A stretch of 64,000 nt of DNA. It comes from M3007 sp031373665. Lineage in GTDB: Bacteria > Bacteroidota > Bacteroidia > Chitinophagales > Saprospiraceae. The stretch covers positions 7,704-71,703 of the forward strand of contig JANMMZ010000092.1 of the NCBI GenBank assembly GCA_031373665.1, given 5' to 3'. This document shows positions 1 to 10,600 of this stretch, one piece after another (position 1 is the stretch's first letter; each line of letters starts with the position of its first letter). The position numbers and the translations under genes are program-made. The notes beneath the pieces were generated by a model. It saw only the letters and a list, made by a program, of their open reading frames with translations. It was not told the DNA's origin and did not search any database.

Positions 1-12
1 TGCTTTGGGAAA

Positions 13-846
13 TTACTCTTTAATTAATTTCTCTACCTGATTTCCAATTTTAACCCAATATACACCCCGATTAAGTTGGGTTATATCCAGTGAATATGGA
101 TTGGTTGTTAAGGTCTTAGATATGCGTATTTTGCCTAGTATGTCATACACGACTACCTGATGATCGGCCATTTGATGCTTAAAACCAATGTCTATTGAGG
201 TGATTGCGGGATTTGGGGCCAAGGTAAATCTAGGCGTTTTTATATTGGAAGGCTCTTGGGTAGGTATGATATCACAAACATTATTCGGCAGTTTTGTATA
301 GGGTATGGTGGGGCTTTCAAAGTCGCAAAGCCAAAAGGCAGCCTGATCACACCCTCCCCCGCACCAGCCGTGAAACCCTGATTCAGTACCCAATTTATCG
401 TATATATATCTATACGCAGAAGAAGAAGCCGAAAAAGAAATCTCGAATCGTCGTATGGTGATGGAATCAAAGACAAGTGTATCTATATCAATGACCTCAA
501 ATGGTGCGGAACTTAGAGGATATCCGAAATTTGATTGTTCTCCAAGGGTGAAGTTATTCTTAAACAGAAAATTCCATGGGGTGATGAGTGGATGACCACT
601 CCCAAAAATAGAGTCCCCCTTTTGATAAAAATACTGAATGCCATTAGATTGGCCTATGATTTTTTTGCAAGGTTGACCCGCTATAGTATCCAATTTATAA
701 ACCTTAAAGGTTCTCTCCTCTTGAATTAAAGCAAAACTTGACACGTAATAACCCGTTATTTTAGTACCAAAGGGCAACATTTCAACAGATTGAGCACTTG
801 CACGAAAGGCAAAAATGAGGAGTAGTAAGAAGGCAATGTTTTTCAT
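13..846 (-). CDS. Secreted protein with T9SS type A sorting domain
   Basis: A 277-residue exported protein. The N-terminus is a signal peptide (hydrophobic stretch ending in ASAQ at about residue 19). The body is not a family I recognise; it contains a cysteine cluster (WCGGGC around residue 160). The last ~75 residues are a type A T9SS sorting domain: 'LAPNPAITSIDI', then 'VYDILGK' and 'LNRGVYWVKI', ending in a basic tail. The protein is therefore expected to cross the outer membrane by the type IX system and be released or anchored at the surface. It stands alone on the minus strand, divergent from the beta-propeller gene. A TACCTTTG element lies about 53 nt upstream of the start. The function of the body is unknown. 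Confidence 0.85.
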   Translation of the reverse strand: MKNIAFLLLLIFAFRASAQSVEMLPFGTKITGYYVSSFALIQEERTFKVYKLDTIAGQPCKKIIGQSNGIQYFYQKGDSIFGSGHPLITPWNFLFKNNFTLGEQSNFGYPLSSAPFEVIDIDTLVFDSITIRRFEISFSASSSAYRYIYDKLGTESGFHGWCGGGCDQAAFWLCDFESPTIPYTKLPNNVCDIIPTQEPSNIKTPRFTLAPNPAITSIDIGFKHQMADHQVVVYDILGKIRISKTLTTNPYSLDITQLNRGVYWVKIGNQVEKLIKE

Positions 847-898
847 AATTTTGTATTTTAAAAAATTACATATTTTGGTGGTGTGATTGTATCGGGGT

Positions 899-906
899 CA
901 AAGGTA
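899..906 (-). promoter_or_regulatory. Candidate -7 promoter element for the first gene
   Basis: Reads TACCTTTG on the minus strand, matching the Bacteroidota -7 consensus TAnnTTTG, about 53 nt before the start codon at 846. No clear -33 TTG at the usual spacing. The rest of the 847-1133 gap holds no gene that I can support. Confidence 0.35.
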
Positions 907-1133
907 CAAATAATATATTAGAATCTCATATTTATGCGTAATTTTTTTTGAATGCTCAAAAAATCGCTCCAATCCCACGGCTTCTAAAACAAGATTTTCG
1001 CCTCTCCCGTACGGGTTCGTATTACCCCCCATCATATCTGACTAAAATCTGACTATTCTATCGAAACATCGCCATAATATTGCACCCATTTTCAATCATC
1101 AAGGTGCGCTCAGGCACACAAAAAACTATTTTT

Positions 1134-2195
1134 ATGCGTTTTCCACTTTTATCTTGCTTCACTTTAATGGCTGTGATGGCCATGGCTCAAACAGAAAAGC
1201 CAAATATTGAGTCTAAGCACTTTCGCAATATCAAACAACTTACTTTTGGTGGTGACAACGCCGAAGCCTATTGGAGTCCGAACAGCAAATGGCTCACTTT
1301 TCAAAGCAACAACCCAAGTTGGGGTCTCAAATGTGATCAGATATTTGCAATGAAGGTAAAAGATGCTGCAGACAATAAGACCTATAAACCCAAAGCGATC
1401 AGCAATGGTAAAGGCCGTACAACCTGCTCTTATTTCATGCCCGACAACAAACATGTATTATTTGCCAGCACCTCTGCTGGTGCCGATACTTGCCCTCCTA
1501 CCCAAGATTTGCGCCAAGGCGGCAAATATTTATGGCCTATATACAGTACCTTTGATATATATATATCTGATTTAAAAGGAAATGTAAAAAAACGCCTCAC
1601 CAATACCAAAGGTTATGATGCAGAAGGAGTATTGAACCCTCAGGGCAATAAAATACTATTTACAAGCAATCGCTCTGGTGATTTGGAACTTTGGACTATG
1701 AATTTGGACGGTTCCGACCAAAAACAAATCACCTTCGATTTGGGTTATGATGGCGGTGCTTTTTTTAGCCCCGATGGATCCAAGATCGTATTTCGTGCCA
1801 GCCGCCCTAAAACGGCGGAAGAGATCAAAGAATACCGTGAATATTTGGCTCAAGACTTGGTGGCACCTACCAATATGGAGATTTATGTTTGTAATGCCGA
1901 TGGATCTAACTTAAAACAAGTCACCAACCTTGGCAAAGCCAACTGGGCTCCGTTTTATCATCCATCAGGCAAAAAAATCATTTTTTCAAGCAATCATCAG
2001 TCTAAGCGCGGGTATGATTTCCAATTATACATGATCAATGAGGATGGTACTGGACTAGAGCAGATTAGTTCAGAAAGTATTTTCAATTCATTCCCGATGT
2101 TTTCACCTGATGGCAAAAAAATTGCCTTTTCCTCCAACCGTAATAACGGTGGCGGTAGGGATACCAATGTGTTTGTAGCGGATTGGATAGACTAG
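1134..2195 (+). CDS. TolB-like PD40/WD40 beta-propeller protein, exported
   Basis: A 353-residue protein made almost entirely of PD40/TolB-type beta-propeller blades, recognisable by repeated '.SPDG.KI.F.S.R' and 'I....DG...K.LT' patterns (for example 'FSPDGSKIVFRASR', 'FSPDGKKIAFSSNR'). The ATG at 1134 starts a clean signal peptide (MRFPLLSCF... ending AMAQ), so I prefer it to an in-frame TTG at 1080 that would add 18 residues without a signal. Family members bind proteins or peptides in the periplasm or at the surface; no catalytic domain such as a peptidase follows the propeller. It is a single-gene unit with a strong terminator at 2217-2257. The partner is unknown. Confidence 0.85.
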   Translation: MRFPLLSCFTLMAVMAMAQTEKPNIESKHFRNIKQLTFGGDNAEAYWSPNSKWLTFQSNNPSWGLKCDQIFAMKVKDAADNKTYKPKAISNGKGRTTCSYFMPDNKHVLFASTSAGADTCPPTQDLRQGGKYLWPIYSTFDIYISDLKGNVKKRLTNTKGYDAEGVLNPQGNKILFTSNRSGDLELWTMNLDGSDQKQITFDLGYDGGAFFSPDGSKIVFRASRPKTAEEIKEYREYLAQDLVAPTNMEIYVCNADGSNLKQVTNLGKANWAPFYHPSGKKIIFSSNHQSKRGYDFQLYMINEDGTGLEQISSESIFNSFPMFSPDGKKIAFSSNRNNGGGRDTNVFVADWID

Positions 2196-2216
2196 AAATA
2201 ACACATTGCACTAACC

Positions 2217-2257
2217 AAAAGCCTAATATTCAGATTGTTGAATATTGGGCTTTTTTT
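2217..2257 (+). terminator. Rho-independent terminator after the propeller gene
   Basis: A 16-bp stem (2217-2232 with 2239-2254, one G-T wobble), a 6-nt loop and a following T-rich run of about ten bases. Confidence 0.8.
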
Positions 2258-2391
2258 ATTTTTATGGATATTTTATATGGATATTTATCAATGCATGATT
2301 AGTGCGACAAAGAAGGTTTTCAAAGCAGCGTATTATTGATTGAGTGCATCTCTTCGAGAATACATGTGTTAAAACGGGCAGCAAAATATAC

Positions 2392-2418
2392 TTGGATCTG
2401 TATAAACAGTTATCTTTG
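2392..2418 (+). promoter_or_regulatory. Bacteroidota-type promoter for the 1649-aa surface protein
   Basis: TTG at 2392-2394 and TATCTTTG at 2411-2418, 16 nt apart (slightly shorter than usual), 44 nt before the ATG at 2463. The -7 element overlaps the longer TTG-initiated reading frame at 2418, which supports the downstream ATG. Confidence 0.5.
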
Positions 2419-2462
2419 TGTTATGTTTACTCAATTGTAGCACACAAGACCACTACCTTTCT

Positions 2463-5400
2463 ATGAAGAAACTACTTACATTACTTATACTGGTATCTAT
2501 TTCTTTAACCGCCCAAGCACAGGTACCTGCCAATGATTGTGCCAGTCGGGTCTTGATTTGTGGAGATGAAAATCTAAATAATAATAGTTCTGGACCCGGA
2601 GTGGATGAGTTTCCTGGCGGTACAGGGTGTCTTGTAGATGGAGAGCACCAATCCGCTTGGTACGAAGTCCGTATCAGTGCTGCGGGTACACTTGAGTTTA
2701 CCCTCAATCCGAATGCTGGTGCTGGGGAGGACTATGACTTTGCGGTGTGGGGCCCCAATCCTATTTGTGGCGGGTTAGGTGCTCCATTGCGCTGTTCTTA
2801 TGCCGATGGGAATTGTGGCTTCTGCCCTCAAACGGGCATAGGCATGGGGGCAACCGATTTTAGCGAACCAGCCCCCGGCCAAGATGGATTTGTTGCGCCC
2901 ATCAATGCAAATGTGGGAGATCGGTATTACATATTAATTGACAATTTTAATTCATCATCGGCGGGTTTCAGCCTTACTTGGACAGGTACTGCCGAGCTAG
3001 GCAATGTAGTTGTGCAGGCCGGCCCAGATAGGGAAGTTTGTGCTCCAGCCACGGTGCAACTGAATGGCACTCAAGTAGGTGGCACGACCCCCAATATTTT
3101 TTGGGTTGCAGACCCTCCCAGTGCCCTTGCGTTTTTGAGCAACCCCGGTATATTAAATCCTATAGCCAATATCCCCGCTGGTTTTGAAGGCGAAATCACT
3201 TATACTTTAAATGTAGAGCAGGGTGCTTGTGAAGGCTTGGACCAAATCGTCATCAACGTGGCCGATCCTGTGATTGAAGCGATTACCATTTTTGCATTTT
3301 GTGAATCAGCCACTGGTGGCTTGGTGACTTCCGTGTCGGGGGCTCCGCCTCCATTCACTTATCAGTGGGCAACGGGGCAAACCTCTGCAAACCTATTTAA
3401 TATTTTACCGGGTGATTATACTGTAACCGTAACTAATGTGACAGGTTGTTCAGAAGAGGAGACCTTCACGGTGACGGGTAATAACGTACCACCAAGCATC
3501 AACGCTATTTTGAGTCCTGCCTTTTGTACTTCTGCCACAGGAGCCATTGATATGACTCCGGGCGCAGGGATTCCACCTTTCCAGTATGAATGGTCGAACG
3601 GCGAAACCACCCAAGACCTCCAAAGTCTAACGCCCGGATTATACATAGTCACAGTAAGAGACTCTAGGGGCTGTACGAATGAGCGCGCATTTAATATATT
3701 GGTCAATCCTTTGGTATTAGACCCAACAGCCTCTATTCAAAACTCATTTTGCAACCAACCCAACGGTAGCCTTCAGGCTTCGTCCAATAATGGACTGGCT
3801 CCATTCACTTACTTATGGTCAACAGGAGCGACTACCGCCACCATTGCCAATTTACCAGTAGGCACTTATACTGTTACCATCAGAGATTCAAGGGGATGCA
3901 CGGGGGTAGAGCCATTTTCTATTACGACCCAACAACTGCCATCATTGATCAGTCCAGGGGCTCAAAATTTTTGCGACCTGTATGTGTTTCCCCAAGTACA
4001 AGTCACCAATGGATCACTGAATGTGGTGCATTATTATACTGGTGTCAATGGTACTGGTACCGAATATGACCCTGGAGATACCACTACGGTAGGTGGGATG
4101 ATCTATATCTACTCCAATCTAGGCTCTAATTGCGTCTTACAGGATAGTTTCTTGCTCACTATTCGTAAAAAATCTAGTTCGCTCATTGATCCGACCTTAT
4201 GCCCCGGGCAAAGTATCGTAGTAAATGGCACTACGTACAATACGGCCAATCCCAGTGGGAATCAGGTACTTCAATGGGGTAATACCGTGGGTTGCGACTC
4301 CACCATACAAGTGAATTTGCAGTTTTATCCACCCGCTGTCAGTACTCTAAATCGTACTTTATGCCCCGGCCAAAGCCTGACTGTGGGGAGTCAAACCTTC
4401 AATCAAAGTAACTTGAGCGGCACAGTGGTATTGCCCAATGCCTCATTCCACGGTTGCGATTCTACCATACAAGTGACTATCCAATACTATCCGCCTGCGG
4501 TGGGTACGGTGGTGCGTACCTTATGCGGTGGGCAAAGCGTCACAGTAGGCACTCAAACCTTCAACCAATCCAATCCCAATGGTACTGTGGTGTTGGCTGG
4601 TGCAGCCCAACATGGGTGTGACTCAACCGTTACCGTATCATTGACCTATACCCAAACCCTCAATACTTTCTTGAATCCAGTGCTTTGTCAAGGGGCTACC
4701 TTTACGGTATCTGGTACTACTTTTGGCCCGGGGAACCAAACAGGTCAAGTACCATTGTTGAGTTTGTTTGGGTGTGATTCAATCGTACACGTCAACCTAC
4801 AATATTTTCCACCCGCCTTGGGGGTATTTACCCCTAAGATCTGTGCCAACGCCAGTATTACTTTTCAAGGCCAAACCTTCAATGCCGCCAATCCGAGCGG
4901 GACAGTGGTGCTGGCTGGGGCGTCCGCTCAAGGCTGCGACTCAACAGTGGCAGTGACCCTTTCGTTTATTCCTCCAGTTAGTTCGTTTTTCAGTCCTAAG
5001 GTCTGCACCGATGATGTGGTCACGGTAGGTACCAGCACTTTTAGTGCTGCCAACCCAAGCGGAACAGTCATGTTCAATAGTTTTCAAGGTTGTGACTCCA
5101 TTGTGGTGGTCAATTTGCAGTTTTTCCCGATCGCCAGTGGTACGCTGAATAGAACCTTGTGTGTAGGGCAAAGCCTCACCGTAGGCGGACAAACCTTCAA
5201 TGGTATCAACCCCAGTGGATCGGTGGTATTGCCCAATGCCGCCTTGCATGGTTGCGACTCCACAGTACTAGTAAGCCTTAGTTTTGTACAAACATTGAAT
5301 ACTTTTTTAACCCCAACCTTATGCATCGGTGAAACCTTTAATGTGAGCGGAACGGTGTTTACTGCTGCCAATCCAAGCGGAAATGTCATGTTAAGTTCCG

Positions 5401-7412
5401 TGGCCGGCTGCGATTCCGTGGTACACGTGACTTTGGGTTTCTATCCGCCAGCCTTGGGATCGGTCTCGCCAGTGCGTTGTTCCGATCAGACTTTTAGTGT
5501 GGGCGGGCAGGTATTTTCTGTCGCCAATCCAAGTGGCAATGTCATTCTTCAAAATGCCTCCTCTCATGGGTGCGACTCAACAGTGGCTGTGGCAGTTACG
5601 TTTATACAACCAGTTGCTAGTTTTCAATCGCCTATTATTTGCCCCGGCACGTCTATCAATATTGCTGGTACGGTGTTTAACCAATCCAACCCAAGCGGGC
5701 TCATTAATTTGAATAGTGCTGTAACAGGTTGCGATTCATTGGTGAACGTAAGTGTCACGTTTTACCCTGTAGCACCTGGCACGTTTAGCGCCAGCCTCTG
5801 TGAAGATGAAACCCTAACTATCGGCAATACCGTATTTACTAAAAATAATCCAAGCGGTACTGTGTCTTTGGCTGGTGCAGGCGTTCACGGTTGTGATTCC
5901 ACCCTTCAGGTGAGCCTGATCTTCAACCCCATTGTACAAACCAGCCTCGACTATATACTTTGCCCCGGTGAATCTGTCACTGTGAATGGCACTACCTACA
6001 CAAGTGCCAATCCAGTAGGACAATCTATACTGCAAAGTTTCACAAGTTGCGACTCGATTGTGACGGTCAGTGTACAATACTATCCATTGGCCACCGCCTC
6101 CATACTACCGGTGCGCTGTGTAGGCGAAAGTTTCACTTTGGGAGGGCAAACTTTTACTGCAGCCAATCCGAGCGGTGTCGTCGTGCTATCTGGTGTGGCT
6201 CAGCATGGTTGTGATTCCATTGTGACGGTATCACTATCATTCACGCAGCCTCAAAATACATTCCTGACCCCCACTTTGTGCGCTGGTGCATCATTTAGTG
6301 CAGCGGGACAAACCTATAATGCTGCCAATCCGATGGGCAATGTCACCTTACAGAGCCAAGCAGGTTGCGACTCCATCGTGCATGTGAGCCTTGCCTTCTA
6401 CCCGCCCGCCGTGGGTAGTTTGGTTCGTGAGTTGTGTACTGGTCAGACCTTGACCATCGGTGGTCAGACTTTTAATGCGGCCACCCCAACGGGATCGGTT
6501 ACTTTGGCTGGTGCGGCTTTGCACGGCTGTGATTCTACGTTCTCTGTGGCACTCAGTTTTGTGCCAGTCATCAATACTTATTTTAGTCCTAATTTGTGTC
6601 CTGGCGAAACGTTTACCACGGCGGGTCAGACCTTCAATGCACTCAATCCCATCGGTACAATTGCCTTGATAGCCAGTGGGGGGTGTGATTCTGTTGTAAA
6701 TGTATCGGTGTCTTATTACCCTCCAGCTAAAGGGGTACTCAAGGTAGAAAAATGTCCGGGACAGAAATTTGTATATGGTAACCTCCAACTTTCAGAGACA
6801 ACACCCAATGGATCTATTATGCTGGAAAATGCTACAGTGAATGGGTGCGATTCATTGCTTGAAATAAGTGTGTCCTATCATTACCTGACCTTGGAGTTAG
6901 GTCCCAATCAGTCACTTATACAAGGTGATTCATTCCAGTTCAACCCGATTACCAATGCAGAAGTTGCTAGTTTGACTTGGACACCTACTACATATTTATC
7001 CAATCCAAGCATACTATTTCCGAGTTCAACGCCTCAACGATCAATCATTTATATATTGAAAATAGTAGATTCTATTGGTTGTGCCGTGGAAGATCGCATT
7101 ACCTTGGAAGTGGATGAACCCAATATATACGCGCCCAATATTATCAGCCCTAATGGGGATGGCATAAATGACTATTTTACCTTATTTGCAGGGAAAAACA
7201 TCAATAATATTCGATTAATGCGAATATACGACCGGTGGGGATCTCAACTGTTTGAGCGTGAAAATTTTTCACCTAATGTAGATAACCTCGGTTGGGATGG
7301 TAGTTTCAATGGTAAGAAAATGAACCCTGCGGTCTATATTTGGTACGCGGAAATTGATCTTCCTGGAGGCAAAGTTATCTTGTTGAAGGGTGATGTGACG
7401 ATTAAGGATTGA
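2463..7412 (+). CDS. Giant T9SS type B surface protein with SprB repeats and 17 Cys repeats
   Basis: A 1649-residue exported protein. The order of parts is: signal peptide (1-20, ending AQAQ); a conserved globular N-domain (about 22-185, rich in DYDFAVWGPNP- and GFVAPIN-type motifs); an Ig-like segment; three SprB-type repeats of about 75 residues (about 268-490, each with W.(N/T)G.(T/Q)T and GxYxVTVxxxxGC); a spacer; 17 repeats of about 54 residues (about 573-1480) with one Cys near the start (LCPGQS) and one in a GCDS motif; and a C-terminal gliding-motility/CHU_C type B sorting domain (about 1555-1649: 'SPNGDGINDYF', 'YDRWGSQLF', 'GWDGSFNGK'). T9SS type B cargo is typically displayed on the surface. 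The next gene is a longer paralog. The role is probably adhesion or motility, but this is inferred from architecture. Confidence 0.9.
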   Translation: MKKLLTLLILVSISLTAQAQVPANDCASRVLICGDENLNNNSSGPGVDEFPGGTGCLVDGEHQSAWYEVRISAAGTLEFTLNPNAGAGEDYDFAVWGPNPICGGLGAPLRCSYADGNCGFCPQTGIGMGATDFSEPAPGQDGFVAPINANVGDRYYILIDNFNSSSAGFSLTWTGTAELGNVVVQAGPDREVCAPATVQLNGTQVGGTTPNIFWVADPPSALAFLSNPGILNPIANIPAGFEGEITYTLNVEQGACEGLDQIVINVADPVIEAITIFAFCESATGGLVTSVSGAPPPFTYQWATGQTSANLFNILPGDYTVTVTNVTGCSEEETFTVTGNNVPPSINAILSPAFCTSATGAIDMTPGAGIPPFQYEWSNGETTQDLQSLTPGLYIVTVRDSRGCTNERAFNILVNPLVLDPTASIQNSFCNQPNGSLQASSNNGLAPFTYLWSTGATTATIANLPVGTYTVTIRDSRGCTGVEPFSITTQQLPSLISPGAQNFCDLYVFPQVQVTNGSLNVVHYYTGVNGTGTEYDPGDTTTVGGMIYIYSNLGSNCVLQDSFLLTIRKKSSSLIDPTLCPGQSIVVNGTTYNTANPSGNQVLQWGNTVGCDSTIQVNLQFYPPAVSTLNRTLCPGQSLTVGSQTFNQSNLSGTVVLPNASFHGCDSTIQVTIQYYPPAVGTVVRTLCGGQSVTVGTQTFNQSNPNGTVVLAGAAQHGCDSTVTVSLTYTQTLNTFLNPVLCQGATFTVSGTTFGPGNQTGQVPLLSLFGCDSIVHVNLQYFPPALGVFTPKICANASITFQGQTFNAANPSGTVVLAGASAQGCDSTVAVTLSFIPPVSSFFSPKVCTDDVVTVGTSTFSAANPSGTVMFNSFQGCDSIVVVNLQFFPIASGTLNRTLCVGQSLTVGGQTFNGINPSGSVVLPNAALHGCDSTVLVSLSFVQTLNTFLTPTLCIGETFNVSGTVFTAANPSGNVMLSSVAGCDSVVHVTLGFYPPALGSVSPVRCSDQTFSVGGQVFSVANPSGNVILQNASSHGCDSTVAVAVTFIQPVASFQSPIICPGTSINIAGTVFNQSNPSGLINLNSAVTGCDSLVNVSVTFYPVAPGTFSASLCEDETLTIGNTVFTKNNPSGTVSLAGAGVHGCDSTLQVSLIFNPIVQTSLDYILCPGESVTVNGTTYTSANPVGQSILQSFTSCDSIVTVSVQYYPLATASILPVRCVGESFTLGGQTFTAANPSGVVVLSGVAQHGCDSIVTVSLSFTQPQNTFLTPTLCAGASFSAAGQTYNAANPMGNVTLQSQAGCDSIVHVSLAFYPPAVGSLVRELCTGQTLTIGGQTFNAATPTGSVTLAGAALHGCDSTFSVALSFVPVINTYFSPNLCPGETFTTAGQTFNALNPIGTIALIASGGCDSVVNVSVSYYPPAKGVLKVEKCPGQKFVYGNLQLSETTPNGSIMLENATVNGCDSLLEISVSYHYLTLELGPNQSLIQGDSFQFNPITNAEVASLTWTPTTYLSNPSILFPSSTPQRSIIYILKIVDSIGCAVEDRITLEVDEPNIYAPNIISPNGDGINDYFTLFAGKNINNIRLMRIYDRWGSQLFERENFSPNVDNLGWDGSFNGKKMNPAVYIWYAEIDLPGGKVILLKGDVTIKD
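4180..6900 (+). repeat. 17 tandem ~54-residue Cys/GCDS repeats (first paralog)
   Basis: Units run LC(P/V)G(Q/E)S..V.G..F...NPSG.V.L......GCDS.V.VSL.FYP. I count 17 GCDS-type motifs; one reads SCDS. Each unit has two cysteines about 31 residues apart, so one disulfide per unit is plausible. Units are diverged at DNA level, which indicates an old array under protein selection. Confidence 0.85.
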
Positions 7413-7581
7413 TTGTTTTTAGTAATCTTAATTGCATCGAAAATGAGTATTCGGGTCTTTGATTGCAGTATTTTTGATCAAAATCTGCTTCATTTTGACT
7501 GCAAAAGGCGCAGTATAAGTAACAAAAATTCATGAGGTTGATTTTTGAAAAAACTATATTCTATTTCTGCGCCGATCTTCG

Positions 7582-7589
7582 TATATTTG
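7582..7589 (+). promoter_or_regulatory. Candidate -7 element for the 2324-aa surface protein
   Basis: TATATTTG (TAnnTTTG) 46 nt before the ATG at 7635. No TTG at standard spacing upstream. It lies inside the longer TTG-initiated frame from 7545, arguing that translation begins at 7635. The gap 7413-7634 otherwise holds nothing coding. Confidence 0.4.
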
Positions 7590-7634
7590 CAGAGTTTTAG
7601 TACAGGTTATAGCATTGTTTTTAGAATATCATCT

Positions 7635-10600
7635 ATGAAAAAAATTCTTACCCTTACGGTATTGCTTTGGGGTACTGTAACACTTATGGCACAAGATGCC
7701 AATGATTGCGTACAACGTATCTTTATTTGCGGCGATGCCGCTTTAAACAATAATTCATTTGGCCCAGGAGTCCAAGAAAATCCTGGAGGTTGTTTATCCA
7801 CGGGAGAACACCAGTCGGCTTGGTATCAGGTTAATATTAGTTCTTCGGGTACATTAGAATTCACCCTCGACCCCCTTGGGGGCGGTGGTCAAGACTATGA
7901 TTTTGCCATCTGGGGGCCCAACCCAACGTGCGGTTCACTGGGTGCTCCCATTCGTTGTTCGTATGCTGGCTCTTCTTGCGGCTTTTGTCCCCAAACCGGA
8001 TTGGGTATGGGCGCTACCGACTTTAGCGAAGGTGCTGGCGGCGACGGTTTTGTGGCTCCAATTAATGCTACTGCTGGAGGTGTTTATTACATATTGATTG
8101 ATAATTTCTTGTCATCTTCTACAGGTTTTATCTTGAATTGGACTGGAACGGCGGGTTTGGGTGAAATCCTCGCAAACGCTGGGCCAGACCGGGAAGTCTG
8201 TGCACCCTCTACCTTTGTCATAGCAGGATCTCAGAATGGTGGCCCTGCTTCCTCGGTATCTTGGACGGCCTCTCCACCTGATGCTTTGGCATTTATGAAC
8301 AATACGACCGTTGTCAACCCAACCGTAAGTATTCCGGCTGGTTATACAGGTACTATTACTTATACCCTCAATGCTATCCAGTCGGACTGTGCAGGTTCTG
8401 ATGAGGTGGAGATCACCATTGTAGAACCAGAGGTAAATGCTAATACTACTCCCGCTTCGTGTAACGCGGCTACGGGTACGGTCATCACTTCTTTAACGGG
8501 TATTACACTACCTGCTACCTATATATGGTCTAATGGAGCAGGCAATGTACCCAACTTAAACAATGTGGCACCAGGTACTTATACAGTGACGGTGACTTCG
8601 GCGGGCGGCGGCTGTTCTGCTACTGGCACTTTTGTCGTAGAACCTGATAATACTCCTTTGGAAATAAATGGCTCGGTCAATCCGACCCTATGTACCTCTT
8701 CCATGGGTAGTAGTATTATACCAAGTGTGGTGGCAGTGCCACCACCATTTGTATATGCTTGGTCAAATGGAGCCACTACCTCTACGTTGTTCAATATTCC
8801 CCCTGGCGATTATACAGTGACGATCTCTTCCAACGGAGGGTGTACGGGTACACAAACATTTACCGTAGAGTCTAATGATGTGCCTTTGACAGTAACGGGA
8901 AATATTATTCCACCCCTTTGTAACTCTACCAATGGTAGTATTTCGATCACTACTACAGGTGCTCCGCCATCCTATACTTACAGTTGGAGTACGGGTTCTA
9001 CTACCCAAAACCAATCCAACTTAGCCCCAGGCAATTACAGTGTAACGGTCACTTCGGTGGCTGGTTGTACTGGCGAACAAAGTTTCGATGTAGAACCCAA
9101 CATAGTGCCACTAACGGTGACGGGTGCTATTACACGTCCACTCTGTACCTCCTCCAATGGTAGTATTACAGCCAGTGCTTCGGGGGCTCCACCTGCTTAT
9201 ACCTTCAGTTGGAGCAATGGCGGTACGGGCGCAACCCAATCCAATCTAGCCTCAGGCAGTTATACCGTGACGGTTACTTCAGTAGCTGGCTGTACTGGCG
9301 AACAAACATTTGAGGTAGAACCCAATATAGTGCCGCTCACCGTGACCGGTAACATTATACCACCACTTTGTACTTCATCCAATGGCAGTATTTCGATCTC
9401 CACTTCTGGGGCACCACCAGCCTATGTGTATAACTGGACCAATGGTTCAACCACCCAAAACCAATCAAACCTAGCCCCGGGCAGTTATACCGTGACGGTT
9501 ACTTCGGTGGCTGGCTGTACGGGCGAACAAACCTTTGATGTAGATCCCAACCTAGTGCCGCTCACCGTGACGGGTAACATTGTGCCGCCCTTGTGTGCTG
9601 CTTCTACGGGTACTATCACGATCAATGCCACGGGTGCACCGCCTGCTTATACTTATAGTTGGAGCAATGGTGCTACCACCCAAAACTTAAACAGTCTCTC
9701 CGGTGGCGATTATACCGTTACGGTGACTTCTGTCGCAGGGTGTATAGGAGAACAAACATTTACAGTAGAGCCTAATATTGTTACTTTAAACGTGAATGGA
9801 AATATTATTGCTCCCCTATGTACTGCTTCCAATGGAAGCATTAATGTATCAGTGTCGGGTGCACCACCCGCATATACTTACAATTGGAGTACTGGTGCTA
9901 CCACCCAAAATTTGAACAGTCTCCCCGGCGGAAATTATTCTTTGACCGTGACCTCGGCTGCAGGATGTACTGGCGAACAAGACTTTACGGTAGAACCCAA
10001 TATTGTTGACCTGAATGTGAATGGATTGATTGTCAAACCATTGTGTGCATCTAGTACGGGTGCGATTACGTTGAGCGTATCAGGTGCGCCCCCAGGTTAT
10101 GTCTATAATTGGACTAGTGGCGCGACCACTCAAAACCTCAATAATTTACCCGCTGGCAACTACTCCGTTACGGTAATCTCAGCAGCGGGTTGCATCGGTG
10201 AACAAACATTCGATGTAGAATCAAACGATGTATCCCTAAACGTCAATGGACTAATTGTTAAGCCATTGTGTACTTCCAGTACGGGTGCTATTACATTGAG
10301 CGTATCAGGTGCTCCACCAAGTTATGTTTATAATTGGACTACAGGGGCTACCACTCAAAATCTTACCAACTTGCCAGTAGGCAATTATTTGGTGACGGTG
10401 ACTTCAGTAGCGGGCTGTACGGGCGAACAAAGTTTTGAGGTGGAGGCCAATATTGTTGACCTAAATATCAATGCCAATCCTACGCCTGCTATTTGTGATT
10501 CTCCGACCGGTCAGATTACGGCAGCAGTGACAGGAGGCTTGCCTCCATTCCAATATATTTGGTCCACAGGTGCTATCACACAAGGCATATTTAACCTCGC

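Noticed and set aside
4941..5389. Antisense frames of about 100 codons within the repeat proteins
   Set aside because: Shadows of the periodic coding strand; they recur with the repeat and have no start or domain features.
7545..7634. 30-residue N-terminal extension of the larger surface paralog
   Set aside because: Needs a TTG start, lies over the likely -7 promoter element, and would bury the signal peptide.
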